From NCBI GenBank assembly GCA_026129915.1, contig JAHCHD010000029.1, positions 1 through 40,773 on the forward strand: a stretch of DNA of 40,773 nt. The letters are read 5' to 3'. Position 1 is the first letter of the stretch. Each line of letters starts with the position of its first letter. The notes beneath the pieces are model-generated. The model saw nothing but the letters and a program-made list of their open reading frames with translations, did no database searches and had not been told where the DNA came from. A program made the translations under genes and the position numbers. This document shows positions 7,949 to 16,399 of this stretch, one piece after another. This DNA is from Bryobacterales bacterium. GTDB taxonomy: Bacteria; Acidobacteriota; Terriglobia; Bryobacterales; Bryobacteraceae.

Positions 7949-9888
7949 TAGCGGACACCTCCGGGAAGGCCAGCGGGTGCACCCTTGGTTTCCGATTGCG
8001 AGGCTTTCGGTTTCTGGGTGGCAAAGGGATCGGACAGAGCGATCACATCCCCTGGCTTGATTCCGTCCTGCACCACCATGGTGCTTTCGGTACGGCGTGA
8101 AGGCGTCAACACGCGTTCTTCAAACCCGGCAGGTGTCTTGACATAGGCAATCGGTCTGCCGTCCTTCTCGAAAACGGCCTGCATTGGGATTGTCACGGCG
8201 TCCTTAACCTCATCCACAATAATCTCTACGTCAGCAAGCAGCCCTGGGCGCAGAAGAAGGTCGATGCCGCTGTCTTTGCTTGGCGCGGCGGGAGGTTGCG
8301 CCTTTGCCAGGTCATCAATGGTGAAGCCGGCCGCGTTCTGCGTGGGTCCTGCTTCGAGACGCGCATCATCCTGGCTACCTCCCGGTCCGCCGCGTCCCCC
8401 CGGCGTGCGCTGACCGCCAGCGTTAGCCAGTGCCGGCACCGCACTGCGCATTTGCGTGAAGATCTGCTGCCGCTCTTCGGCCGACAGATCCTGCATATTG
8501 CGTCCAGCGAGAGCGGTTTGAAGCGCCTGCTGGATACGTGCGCGATCTGCTTCCGAAACGTTGGGCATGCCGCCCGCTGCTCCGGGTGCTCCCGCCCTAC
8601 CGGCGGCTTGGCCACCTGCTGCGGAGCCAGGACGGCCTCCGGCAGTTCCGGTCGCACCTTGGGGCCGAGCACCTTGTGTGCGTACGGCAGGTGCCGAATC
8701 GCCTTCGGATGGCGCGCCACCGCCGAACCCGCCACCACCGCCGAAGCCGCCACCGCCACCACCAAACCCAGCGCCGCCACCCATCGCCATCATGGCACCG
8801 CCACCGCGGGGCCCACCGGCGGAGGGCATTCCGCGCACCCCACCCTTTTCGCGGTTGCGTGCTGCCGTTTCCTGAATCTGCCGAACCTGCTCAGGAGTTG
8901 CCCCGCAAGCCTTGAGCAGGGCTTCCATGTCGATGCTGAAGTATACGTCGAATTTTTTCGAGGGGTCACCGGACATCACGTTAGAAGTAGCCGTACTGGA
9001 CATGCTCTTGATCTTGCCCCGGAAGGTCTCGCCGGGGATCGCATCCAGCCGCACCAGTACATCCTGGCCTTCACGCAGGTTGGCGCGATCCACTTCACTC
9101 ACCTTGGCCGCGATTTCCAGTTCGCTTAAGTCCAGAATGTCGACCACGGGTGTACCTGGGGACACTTCGTCTCCTTCCCGCAATTCTGGTACCTCCGAGC
9201 CAAAGCGCCCACCCTGGCCTAAATTCTGCTTCACTGCGATCAAACCACTAATGGGAGAAAGGCTCTTGGCTTCAAGCACGCGTGCTTTGTCGCGGTTCAG
9301 CTCAATGAGCGCGCGACGCCGCTGCTCCTGCAGCACTGCAATCTGCGCCTCAGCCTGTTCGCGTTTGCTCTGCACGTCGCTCTGCAACCGCTCCAGACGA
9401 CGGCGCGCCTCTTCCAGGGTGAGTTCGTTCTTGCGGGCGTCAATCGAGGAGATCAACTCATTGCGCTTCATCTGCAGTTCAGCGCGCCGCACTGCATACC
9501 GTGCTTCTAGCAAATCGACTTCATCCTTGTTCGCGGAAATCTGCAGGTCCGATCGCGCCTTAAGCAAACGCTGCTGGATCTTGTCGAGCTCAATCTGGCT
9601 TTCGATCACACGGCTCTGTACGGCGGTATCGTCGTAAATGGCCACCACATTCTTTTCGCGCGCAAAACTCCCAGGGGGCGCCAGAAGGGTGATCTGCGTC
9701 TGCCCGCTCAGGTTTGGCGCGGTGATGGTAGCGCTGCGAACGGCGCGCAACTCACCCCGGGTGAAGGCCCGGACGACAAAGTCGCCCTGCTTCACGGTAG
9801 CGGTGGCAAACTCCGATTTCTCCCTGGGGATCTGTTCGTAGGCTTTGAACCCGCCATAAACCAAAGCCCAAGCACCAACAGCAGGCAA
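7948..9888 (-). CDS. HlyD/MacA-type periplasmic adaptor with glycine-rich insert; frameshifted N-terminus
   Basis: This is the adaptor subunit of the tripartite efflux system, joining the permease to the TolC-like channel. As written the open frame begins at TTG 9888 with no ribosome-binding site and with stop codons just upstream. A well-placed ATG lies at 9916 after AAGGA, but in another frame. Removing one T from the TTT at about 9886-9888 would join the two into a normal membrane anchor. The lipoyl/barrel halves lie near residues 30-90 and 205-260, with a long alpha-helical coiled coil between them (about 92-205). Residues 325-540 are an unusual insert, very glycine-rich at 349-443, with two short helical modules. 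The beta-barrel and membrane-proximal parts resume at 541-620. The gene ends on the permease start codon. Confidence 0.82.
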   Translation of the reverse strand: MPAVGAWALVYGGFKAYEQIPREKSEFATATVKQGDFVVRAFTRGELRAVRSATITAPNLSGQTQITLLAPPGSFAREKNVVAIYDDTAVQSRVIESQIELDKIQQRLLKARSDLQISANKDEVDLLEARYAVRRAELQMKRNELISSIDARKNELTLEEARRRLERLQSDVQSKREQAEAQIAVLQEQRRRALIELNRDKARVLEAKSLSPISGLIAVKQNLGQGGRFGSEVPELREGDEVSPGTPVVDILDLSELEIAAKVSEVDRANLREGQDVLVRLDAIPGETFRGKIKSMSSTATSNVMSGDPSKKFDVYFSIDMEALLKACGATPEQVRQIQETAARNREKGGVRGMPSAGGPRGGGAMMAMGGGAGFGGGGGGFGGGGGFGGGAPSEGDSAPAVRTQGARPQGATGTAGGRPGSAAGGQAAGRAGAPGAAGGMPNVSEADRARIQQALQTALAGRNMQDLSAEERQQIFTQMRSAVPALANAGGQRTPGGRGGPGGSQDDARLEAGPTQNAAGFTIDDLAKAQPPAAPSKDSGIDLLLRPGLLADVEIIVDEVKDAVTIPMQAVFEKDGRPIAYVKTPAGFEERVLTPSRRTESTMVVQDGIKPGDVIALSDPFATQKPKASQSETKGAPAGLPGGVR

Positions 9889-9967
9889 ACGCCACTTGGA
9901 TCACTATGCGCTTCATGATTGTTGCATCCTTATCGCCTTGCGTTTCGCGCCTGGGCACGAGGGCGGA

Positions 9968-11260
9968 CTAGAGCTTCCGGGCGCGCTTCAGCGCTTCCTC
10001 GGGATCCTCCAGTGCCACCACATCGCCTTCCTGAATTCCATCCAACACAAGAATATCGTTATCGTTGCGCTCGCCCACTTCAATTTCGGTGGGGACGAAA
10101 CGGCCTCCGCGTTGTACCCATACCATCGGCTTGCCATCCTTGAGGAAGCTCGCCGCAATCGGAATCAGCAGAGAATTCATCTCACTGCGGATAACCACCT
10201 CGGTATTCGCGGTCATGCCAGGGCGTAGCCGTTCATCGAGATTCAGCAACTTCGCACGCGCGGGGAATTGCTTCTCGAGGTTGCGAAAGCCGCGAAAAAT
10301 CACCTCAGCGACCGGGCTGATCCACTCAATCTCAGCACGGAAATCCCGATCGGGTACTGCGTCCACGCGCACCCTTACCTCCTGGCCAACCTGAGCACGA
10401 CCACGGTCAACTTCGTCCAGCGCCAGCTTCACATGCATCTCTGAGAGGTCAGGAATTTCTGCAATAGGCGCTCCCGACCACACGCGGTCACCTTCCTTAA
10501 AGGGAGGAGGCGTGCGACCAAAGCCGCCAGAGCGGTAATTCGGCAGGATACTCACGATCCCATCGACCGGTGCATACAGCTTCACGAGTCTCAAGTACTC
10601 TTGAGTTCGAGTGACGTCGCGCTCCGCCTTCGTCTTGCGCCGGTTCAGCCGCTCAAGGTCCGCAGTTTGCGAAGCTTCCGCTGCACCAATCACGGTTTCG
10701 ACACCCTTTTTTTCGCCCTCAAACACTGTCACATCAATGCGGTTCTTTGCGCCCTCAATCTCCGATACGACTTCAGCCTTGCTAGCTTCGAGCCGGGCGC
10801 GCTCAAGGTTGTAGTCCGCCTGCATCAGCTTGAGGCTGTTGGCCTCATCCTCAATTCGCTGGGTGGCCTTCAACTGCACCATCTCGCTTTCCACGGTGCG
10901 CGCTTCTGTGTTGCGCGTCAGCATGATTTGTTCGAGACTTGCCTCGTCAAGTTCAATCACCACTTGGCCTTTGCGAATTGGTTTCCCATTCTCAGCAAGC
11001 TTCACAATGACTGGGTTCGGTATCCGGCCCACCGATAGAATTACTGAACGACTGCTGCGCAGGTCGCCGGTGCTCTTGACGCTGATCAGGAACTCGCCCG
11101 AGCGGACGCGGGCGGTTTTTACCACCACAGATTCCGGGCTGAAGTATCGATAGGCGGCGTATCCACCGCCGCCAAGTGCGGCGGCGAGAATCACAAGGCC
11201 CAATATTTTCATCCACTTGCGGCTTCCGGATCTCGCACGTGGTGCTGCATTTGAAGACAT
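9968..11260 (-). CDS. HlyD/MacA-type periplasmic adaptor (second adaptor)
   Basis: This 430-residue membrane-fusion protein is the first gene of the efflux operon. A basic N-terminal tail (residues 1-17) leads into a single membrane anchor (about 18-40). The barrel-sandwich halves flank a coiled-coil hairpin (about 120-215) that ends in LVKLYAPVDGIVSIL, the usual return into the lipoyl half. A beta-barrel region with LALDEVDRGRAQVGQEVRVRVDAVP follows, then a membrane-proximal domain ending in VLDGIQEGDVVALEDPEEA. There is no glycine-rich insert, unlike the next gene. ATG 11260 is preceded by AAGG at a good distance. Two different adaptors for one permease suggest either a mixed adaptor ring or separate partners. 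Confidence 0.88.
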   Translation of the reverse strand: MSSNAAPRARSGSRKWMKILGLVILAAALGGGGYAAYRYFSPESVVVKTARVRSGEFLISVKSTGDLRSSRSVILSVGRIPNPVIVKLAENGKPIRKGQVVIELDEASLEQIMLTRNTEARTVESEMVQLKATQRIEDEANSLKLMQADYNLERARLEASKAEVVSEIEGAKNRIDVTVFEGEKKGVETVIGAAEASQTADLERLNRRKTKAERDVTRTQEYLRLVKLYAPVDGIVSILPNYRSGGFGRTPPPFKEGDRVWSGAPIAEIPDLSEMHVKLALDEVDRGRAQVGQEVRVRVDAVPDRDFRAEIEWISPVAEVIFRGFRNLEKQFPARAKLLNLDERLRPGMTANTEVVIRSEMNSLLIPIAASFLKDGKPMVWVQRGGRFVPTEIEVGERNDNDILVLDGIQEGDVVALEDPEEALKRARKL

Positions 11261-11312
11261 AGTTAACCTTAGGCTGATGACACAAGCTTTGGGAGCGAAG
11301 TCTTGTACAGGT

Positions 11313-11333
11313 GTTCGTTAAGTTAAGACGAAC
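11313..11333. promoter_or_regulatory. Inverted repeat in divergent promoter region, possible operator
   Basis: The arms gttcgt (11313-11318) and acgaac (11328-11333) form a perfect 6-bp dyad around a 9-base centre, taagttaag. It lies 53 bases upstream of the first adaptor gene (-) and about 200 bases upstream of the Gfo/Idh gene (+). The size and symmetry suit a dimeric repressor such as a TetR-type efflux regulator, but no such regulator gene is in the window. This is a prediction from symmetry and position only. Confidence 0.35.
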
Positions 11334-11447
11334 GTTTTCCTGGAACGGTTATGGGGTCTTCAAGTTTCTGTGAAGCCGCTGGCGGAAGCGAGAACCGACT
11401 GGGCCGTCCGGAGCGTGTCAAGACGCGCAGGGCGGTCCCTGTCAGAG

Positions 11448-11456
11448 TGATACAAT
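11448..11456 (+). promoter_or_regulatory. Possible extended -10 promoter for the Gfo/Idh gene
   Basis: The string tgatacaat contains a TG dinucleotide one base before TACAAT, matching an extended -10 element. It lies 78 bases before the ATG at 11534. No convincing -35 hexamer is visible, which is acceptable for extended -10 promoters but leaves the call weak. Confidence 0.28.
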
Positions 11457-11533
11457 CCGCGCTAGGGCGTCCCAGATTCGCTTCCGTTTCCAGATTCCGC
11501 GAATCTTTGAGGATCGCATACAAGGAGACTGGC

Positions 11534-12694
11534 ATGACGATCAACCGGCGAACGTGGATGACGGCAACGGCGGTTAGCGCCATTTCGTACGGCCGGATCC
11601 TGGGAGCCAACGAGCGTATTCGGATCGGACTGATCGGGTCTGGAAACCGGGGCACCTACGTGACCGGTTTGTTCAAGGAGACTGGACAGTGCGATGTTGT
11701 GGCCCTCTGTGACGTTTACACTTCAAATTTGGAAAAGGCTCGTCAGCAGCTAAACCCGGACGCAAAGAGCTACATCGACTACCAGGAATTGCTGGCGGAG
11801 ACGGACATTCAGGCGGTGGTGATTGGCTCACCAGACCACTGGCATGTCCCGATGACCATGGATGCGATGAAGGCCGGCAAAGATGTCTACGTCGAAAAGC
11901 CGCTGACGCATAACATTGACGAAGGACGAAAGCTCGTTTCATTCATCAAGGGTCGGCGTGAACTGGTCCAGGTGGGATATCAACAGCGCAACACTCCTAC
12001 GTTTGAGAGAGTGAAGGAGCTTGTCGCGGGCGGCAAACTGGGAGACATTACACTGGTGCAGGCGTCGTGGCACAGCGGCCAACTGGGGGCTGTGCAGCGC
12101 ATGGAGAGTTTCGATTTCAAGGCCGACAACATAGACTGGAAGCGCTGGCTGGGACCTGCTCCATCCCGGCCCATCGACAAGGCGCGCTTTCGGGTGTGGC
12201 GCTACTTCTGGGATTACGGTGGAGGTTCAGTCACTGACCTTATGTCGCACTGGGTGGATGCAATTCATTGGATTATGGACGATGACACACCAACGCACCT
12301 TTCCGCATTTGGCGACAGCGTAGCTACTCCTGAACTGGAGTGCCCTGACACTGTGATCGCCAACATGCACTACCCCAAGCGGCATCTGCTGGCCTTCCGC
12401 AATACCGTCTTCGGTGGCAAAGATAGCTATGGAGTTGCAATTCACGGTTCCAAGGGATGGGTCCAGTTTAATCGACAGAACCTGGTGCTTTGGTACTCGG
12501 GCGAAGGGGGCCGGAACGCGCCCGCCCTGCAGATGAACGACATAGATGGCACGCCGTACCATGTGCTGGATTTCCTGGATTGCATCCGGACCCGCCGGCA
12601 GCCCAGATCGGATGTGCAAAGTGCGGTGAAGTCCGCAGAGGTAGGGCACCGCACGAACCACGCGATTCGCACCAAACAAATGTCCACGGTCTAG
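11534..12694 (+). CDS. Gfo/Idh/MocA family oxidoreductase with Tat-like signal
   Basis: This 386-residue NAD(P)-dependent oxidoreductase belongs to the Gfo/Idh/MocA family, which acts mostly on sugars and inositols. The N-terminus MTINRRTWMTATAVSAISYG is a twin-arginine-type signal, so the enzyme is probably exported with its cofactor bound. The Rossmann motif GLIGSGNRG is at 32-40. The conserved EKPLTHN is at 121-127, where the lysine is the usual catalytic residue. HWHVP near 102-106 is typical of the secreted branch of the family. The ATG at 11534 is chosen because AAGGAG lies six bases upstream and the signal begins there. An upstream in-frame start at 11351 has no such support. Substrate unknown; no sugar operon adjoins it. 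Confidence 0.88.
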   Translation: MTINRRTWMTATAVSAISYGRILGANERIRIGLIGSGNRGTYVTGLFKETGQCDVVALCDVYTSNLEKARQQLNPDAKSYIDYQELLAETDIQAVVIGSPDHWHVPMTMDAMKAGKDVYVEKPLTHNIDEGRKLVSFIKGRRELVQVGYQQRNTPTFERVKELVAGGKLGDITLVQASWHSGQLGAVQRMESFDFKADNIDWKRWLGPAPSRPIDKARFRVWRYFWDYGGGSVTDLMSHWVDAIHWIMDDDTPTHLSAFGDSVATPELECPDTVIANMHYPKRHLLAFRNTVFGGKDSYGVAIHGSKGWVQFNRQNLVLWYSGEGGRNAPALQMNDIDGTPYHVLDFLDCIRTRRQPRSDVQSAVKSAEVGHRTNHAIRTKQMSTV

Positions 12695-12727
12695 GCGGGC
12701 GAAGGGAGTGGAGGGGATAACTGACTC

Positions 12728-13870
12728 TTAGTCAGCGTAGTATCCGGCGCGCGCACGTACCTCGGCGTTCTTATTTGTTCGGGCAGCCTGTCCGCCAAGA
12801 GTAACAGTGATCTTGCGGAAAGACCCTGGGCGGGCATCCGGCATCGGCTTGAAGTAGAGCGAGTAGCGGTTACGGATCCGGCTAAGAATTTCCGCCAGAC
12901 CCTGGTCTTTCTTCAGGTCGGTAAAAACGTCCCCACCCGTTTCCCGTGCCAGCCGGTAGACATTTGCAGGTGAAAAATCAATCTCCTCCGCCAGATCGTC
13001 GTCTGGTTCCTCACCCCACCTGCCTTTCGGTTTCTGCACCCTGCCCACCACGATTGCGTGCAGGGAGATGCTCTGCTCGTGCAGCGCGCGCAGCACCACA
13101 CGGTCAGGCAGCTTATAGTTCAAGCCCCAGTTGTCGGTCATGATCAGGATGGCTCTTCGTCGCCGGGCATCATGGCCTCGTTGGGTCGCGTCTGCCTGAA
13201 AGACCTCCACGGCTCTCAGAATCGAGGCGTTGATTGCTGTTCCAGCTCCCATTCCCGGCAATCGCGTTAGGGAGCGGAGGGTAGTTACTACATCGGCCCG
13301 TTGGTTGGTGAGTTCGTTTAGCTGCTTAGCGTCCTTGCTGAATATCATCACGCCCACACGGTCTGCAGGTTCAAGCTGTGCAAGAGCCACGCCCGCCGCG
13401 CGCGAGACTTCATAAAGGTAGGCGGTCATGCTTCCGCTGACGTCAAGCAGCAGCATCACGTCCAAAGGATCACTCTCCACGCCAAACTCCGTAATTTCCG
13501 CTTGGCGGCCCTCGTCGAGCAGCACAAAATCAGAACGCGACAGACCGGAAACAATGCGCTCCTTCTGGGTTACCTGAACGTCCGCGCGCACCAGCCGAAC
13601 ATCCTGGCGGATTACGAAATTGCCATCCGCGGCGCCGGTGACCCCCTTCGCGGGATTGGGGGGGCCGGATGGCATCGATGTGCCCGGCTGAGCAGGCGAC
13701 GCCGGTTGAGCCTGCGTATTGCTGGCAGGATCCTCAGAAACAGGTGGGACGCGCCGAAATTGAGCAGACACCAAACCCACGCAAACGAGGACAATAAGGG
13801 ATAGCAGAAATGGCCCGATGAACCAGGATCGTCCAACGCGAGTGCGGATCGCCGGTACCGCCGGCCACAT
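12728..13870 (-). CDS. Exported VWFA-domain protein (acidobacterial VWFA-related type)
   Basis: This gene encodes a secreted or membrane-anchored protein of about 380 residues with a von Willebrand factor A domain. A hydrophobic segment at about residues 17-36 ends in VSAQ, consistent with a signal peptide. A Pro/Ala-rich linker (43-80) follows, and then a beta-rich region with [12 protein letters not shown] and [15 protein letters not shown], typical of the VWFA-related proteins common in Acidobacteriota. The metal-dependent adhesion motif DVSGS is at 143-147. The start is uncertain. ATG 13870 is the best in-frame choice before the hydrophobic segment, but it has no ribosome-binding site and makes the gene overlap the 5' end of selB by about 50 bases on the opposite strand. 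Function beyond metal-dependent protein binding is unknown. Confidence 0.8.
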   Translation of the reverse strand: MWPAVPAIRTRVGRSWFIGPFLLSLIVLVCVGLVSAQFRRVPPVSEDPASNTQAQPASPAQPGTSMPSGPPNPAKGVTGAADGNFVIRQDVRLVRADVQVTQKERIVSGLSRSDFVLLDEGRQAEITEFGVESDPLDVMLLLDVSGSMTAYLYEVSRAAGVALAQLEPADRVGVMIFSKDAKQLNELTNQRADVVTTLRSLTRLPGMGAGTAINASILRAVEVFQADATQRGHDARRRRAILIMTDNWGLNYKLPDRVVLRALHEQSISLHAIVVGRVQKPKGRWGEEPDDDLAEEIDFSPANVYRLARETGGDVFTDLKKDQGLAEILSRIRNRYSLYFKPMPDARPGSFRKITVTLGGQAARTNKNAEVRARAGYYAD

Positions 13871-15707
13871 TGACCACGGCAAGAGCTCGCTTGTGCGCGT
13901 GCTTACGGGCCAGGATCCAGACCGGTTGAAGGAGGAGAAGGAACGGGGCATCACCATCGACCTTGGGTTCGCATCCAGTACGCTCCCTAACCATATCACC
14001 CTCTCCTGGATTGATGTTCCGGGCCACGAGCGGTTTGTGGGCAACATGCTGGCGGGTGTCGCTGGTATTGATTTCGTACTGATGGTGGTGGCGGCGAATG
14101 AAGGGGTGATGCCTCAAACGGAGGAACACTTCCACATCTGCCGCCTGCTGGGGATCCGCCACGGGTTGGTGGCGCTCACGAAGTGCGACCTGGCAGACGA
14201 AATGAGCCTCGGGTTGGCCAGAGCTCAGGTGTCGTCATTGGTTCGCGGGACCTTCCTGGAAGGTGCGCCCATGATCGCGGTAAGCAGCCAGACCGGTGAA
14301 GGCCTGGATGCACTTCAGGAGGCGTTGGCTATCGTAGCGGAGAGCATTCCCGACCGCCCCCACGGAGAGTTGTTCCGTATGCCCGTGGACCGTGCGTTCA
14401 GCATGAAGGGCTTTGGCACGGTGGTGACGGGAACGATCTTTGATGGCACGGTGCGCAAGGACGAGGAACGGATGCTGTTGCCCGCCCGGAGCGTCGTGCG
14501 AGTGCGGGGGATTCAGCGGCACGGCGCCGCACAAACTTCCGCGACGGCTGGGCAACGGGCCGCTATCAATCTCGTGGGTGTAGATGTGGCTGCTGTGAGG
14601 CGCGGCGATGTGCTGGTGCAGCCCAATAGCTACCAGCCAACTCGCCAGATCGATGTGCAAGTGGAACTTGTTCGCTCTGCGCCCACCCTTTCCAACCTCA
14701 GCCCGCTTCACTTCCACGCGGGCACGCGGGAATGCGTCGCGCGCATTCGTTTCCATGACGGGAGGCGCGCACTGCAACCGGCGGAAACCGGCTTCGCGCG
14801 TCTGCATCTGGATGAGGAAGTGGTGGTGCTCCCCGGTGATCGCTTCATCTTGCGGCGTTTCTCCCCGCTTGAAACCCTTGGCGGTGGAACCGTGCTGGAT
14901 AACCACCCGCCAAGATTACGCCGCAAGCAGGGGATGGCTGAGCGGTTGAGTGCTTTGCTGCAGCCATCACTTCCCGCGCGGGTTGCGATGTTCGCGCGCG
15001 ACTACACGGCAGGATGCGAAGCTGCGTTGCTCGTTCCACGGGTAGGCGCGTCTGTAGCAAGTATTCTGGACGCGGCCGACCACGCCCAACTTCGCCGGAT
15101 GGGGCCGCAGAGGACCTGGCTGATATCCTCGCACCATCTTGAGGTAATCGCTGAGCAGGTCCAGAGCGTCCTGTCCGCGTTTCATCGGGAACATCCGATG
15201 CTGCCTGGGGCGCCGCGGGAGACGTTGCGGGTGCAGGCCGGTGCGGGAGTTCCGCCTGCGCTGGTGGAGTGGATCCTCACTGGGGATCCCCGCTTCCGAA
15301 CGGAGCGCGATCTGGTGCGGCTCGCCTCGCACGAGGCCAATCTCGATGCCCCTGAGGCCGCGGTGGCCCGCCGGATTGAAATGAGCTTCCTCGATGCCGG
15401 GTTCGCAGTTCCTGCTGTCGAAGAGGTGTTGGACCAATCTGGGATTGACGCCGCGCGCTGCCGCACGCTGCTTCAGTTGTTGATTCGTGAAGGAAAGCTG
15501 GTGAAGGTGGGACCGCACTTGGTGTTCCACAAACAGGTGCTGGGCAACATGATCCGCATGCTCGCGCAGCGTCGCGGGCAGCGCTTCAGTGTGGCGGATT
15601 TTAAGGAGTGGACCGGGGTTTCTCGAAAGTATGCCATCCCGCTGCTTGAATTCCTCGATCGCCAGCGCATTACCCGCCGCGACGGGGATGCGCGTGTGGT
15701 TCTTTAG
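13818..15707 (+). CDS. selB: Selenocysteine-specific elongation factor SelB
   Basis: SelB delivers selenocysteinyl-tRNA to the ribosome at UGA codons marked by a SECIS hairpin. The GTPase motifs are complete: GHIDHGKS at 16-23, GITIDLGF at 44-51, DVPGHERF at 66-73 and TKCDL at 121-125. Domains II and III follow to about residue 380. The rest is the C-terminal winged-helix array that binds the SECIS element, ending in [24 protein letters not shown], a well-known SelB ending. The length (629 residues) is normal. ATG 13818 is used. GTG 13841 would give a more typical N-terminus and remains possible. selA, selD and the selenocysteine tRNA are not in the window, nor is any obvious selenoprotein gene. 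Confidence 0.94.
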   Translation: MNQDRPTRVRIAGTAGHIDHGKSSLVRVLTGQDPDRLKEEKERGITIDLGFASSTLPNHITLSWIDVPGHERFVGNMLAGVAGIDFVLMVVAANEGVMPQTEEHFHICRLLGIRHGLVALTKCDLADEMSLGLARAQVSSLVRGTFLEGAPMIAVSSQTGEGLDALQEALAIVAESIPDRPHGELFRMPVDRAFSMKGFGTVVTGTIFDGTVRKDEERMLLPARSVVRVRGIQRHGAAQTSATAGQRAAINLVGVDVAAVRRGDVLVQPNSYQPTRQIDVQVELVRSAPTLSNLSPLHFHAGTRECVARIRFHDGRRALQPAETGFARLHLDEEVVVLPGDRFILRRFSPLETLGGGTVLDNHPPRLRRKQGMAERLSALLQPSLPARVAMFARDYTAGCEAALLVPRVGASVASILDAADHAQLRRMGPQRTWLISSHHLEVIAEQVQSVLSAFHREHPMLPGAPRETLRVQAGAGVPPALVEWILTGDPRFRTERDLVRLASHEANLDAPEAAVARRIEMSFLDAGFAVPAVEEVLDQSGIDAARCRTLLQLLIREGKLVKVGPHLVFHKQVLGNMIRMLAQRRGQRFSVADFKEWTGVSRKYAIPLLEFLDRQRITRRDGDARVVL

Positions 15708-15741
15708 GGTCGACAACCGGCCTATTCCAGCGATAGATTTC

Positions 15742-15768
15742 GTGACGTGCGCCACCTGGCGTTATAAT
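15742..15768 (+). promoter_or_regulatory. Probable sigma-70-type promoter for the cytochrome gene
   Basis: A perfect -10 hexamer TATAAT lies at 15763-15768. GTGACG at 15742-15747 matches four of six -35 positions, with a 15-base spacer that is slightly short. The predicted transcription start lies about 25 bases before the ATG at 15800. This is the cleanest promoter-like sequence I see in the window. Confidence 0.45.
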
Positions 15769-15799
15769 CCACCAATACCCGATCTGGGATTTCTGGGAA

Positions 15800-16276
15800 A
15801 TGAGGCCTCTAGCTTTTATGCGTCTCCGCATGTCAATCCGGTTCCTTGCCGTATCTGCTTTCGGCGTTCTTCTGGCAGCTGTTCCGATGGGATATGCCCA
15901 GCAGGCTCAGCAGGGCGACCAGCGGCCCCCATGGGTAGAGGATGGCGATACCCGGCCGGCCGAAGAGGCCTACAAGAACATCAAGGTGTTCACCGGATTG
16001 CCTGCCAATCGCCTGAAGGCGGTCATGAACACCTGGAAGAATTCACTTGGGGTGGAGTGCACCTTTTGCCATACCCGCGGCGAGTGGGAATCAGACAGCA
16101 TTGAAGAAAAGGGCTTTGCCCGCGAAATGCACAAGCTCACGGCCGATCTGACGAAGAACTACTTCGGCGGAAAAGAAGAGGTGACCTGCTACACCTGCCA
16201 CCGGGGCGAGAAGCACCCAGCCAAGCGTCTACCGGCGGCCCCAGTGCAGCGCCAGGCGCGACCGGTCGCCCCATAA
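15800..16276 (+). CDS. Reaction-centre-type diheme cytochrome c (exported)
   Basis: This 158-residue exported cytochrome resembles the cytochrome subunit family of photosynthetic reaction centres (CytoC_RC), which occurs widely in non-phototrophic Acidobacteriota. A signal peptide covers about residues 1-33, ending GYAQ. Two heme-binding motifs are visible, CTFCH at 87-91 and CYTCH at 130-134. Met76 and Met110 lie before the motifs in helices of the type that supply axial ligands in this family. The photosynthetic homologue is larger and has four hemes; this is a half-size version. Alternative in-frame ATGs at 15818 and 15830 would shorten the signal peptide. It probably carries electrons in the periplasm, but the partner is unknown. 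Photosynthesis is not implied. Confidence 0.85.
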   Translation: MRPLAFMRLRMSIRFLAVSAFGVLLAAVPMGYAQQAQQGDQRPPWVEDGDTRPAEEAYKNIKVFTGLPANRLKAVMNTWKNSLGVECTFCHTRGEWESDSIEEKGFAREMHKLTADLTKNYFGGKEEVTCYTCHRGEKHPAKRLPAAPVQRQARPVAP

Positions 16277-16399
16277 GCCACCGGGTGCTCTGAGACACGC
16301 GGGAGCGAGTGGCTCGTCAGCGCTGGCTTGGATACGATATTGAACGGCGCAGGGCGGCACCCTTTGCATCGGAAGGCCCGGCGCGAAAGGTGTCGTAGT

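Noticed and set aside
15708..15799. Selenocysteine tRNA next to selB
   Set aside because: The gap shows no tRNA-like cloverleaf, and instead contains a promoter-like sequence for the cytochrome gene.
15800..16276. Evidence for phototrophy from the reaction-centre-type cytochrome
   Set aside because: The family is widespread in non-phototrophic Acidobacteriota, and no reaction-centre or pigment genes are present.
16328..16399. Upstream TTG start for the rhamnosidase gene
   Set aside because: It would add 24 charged residues before the signal peptide; ATG 16400 has a ribosome-binding site and begins the signal directly.
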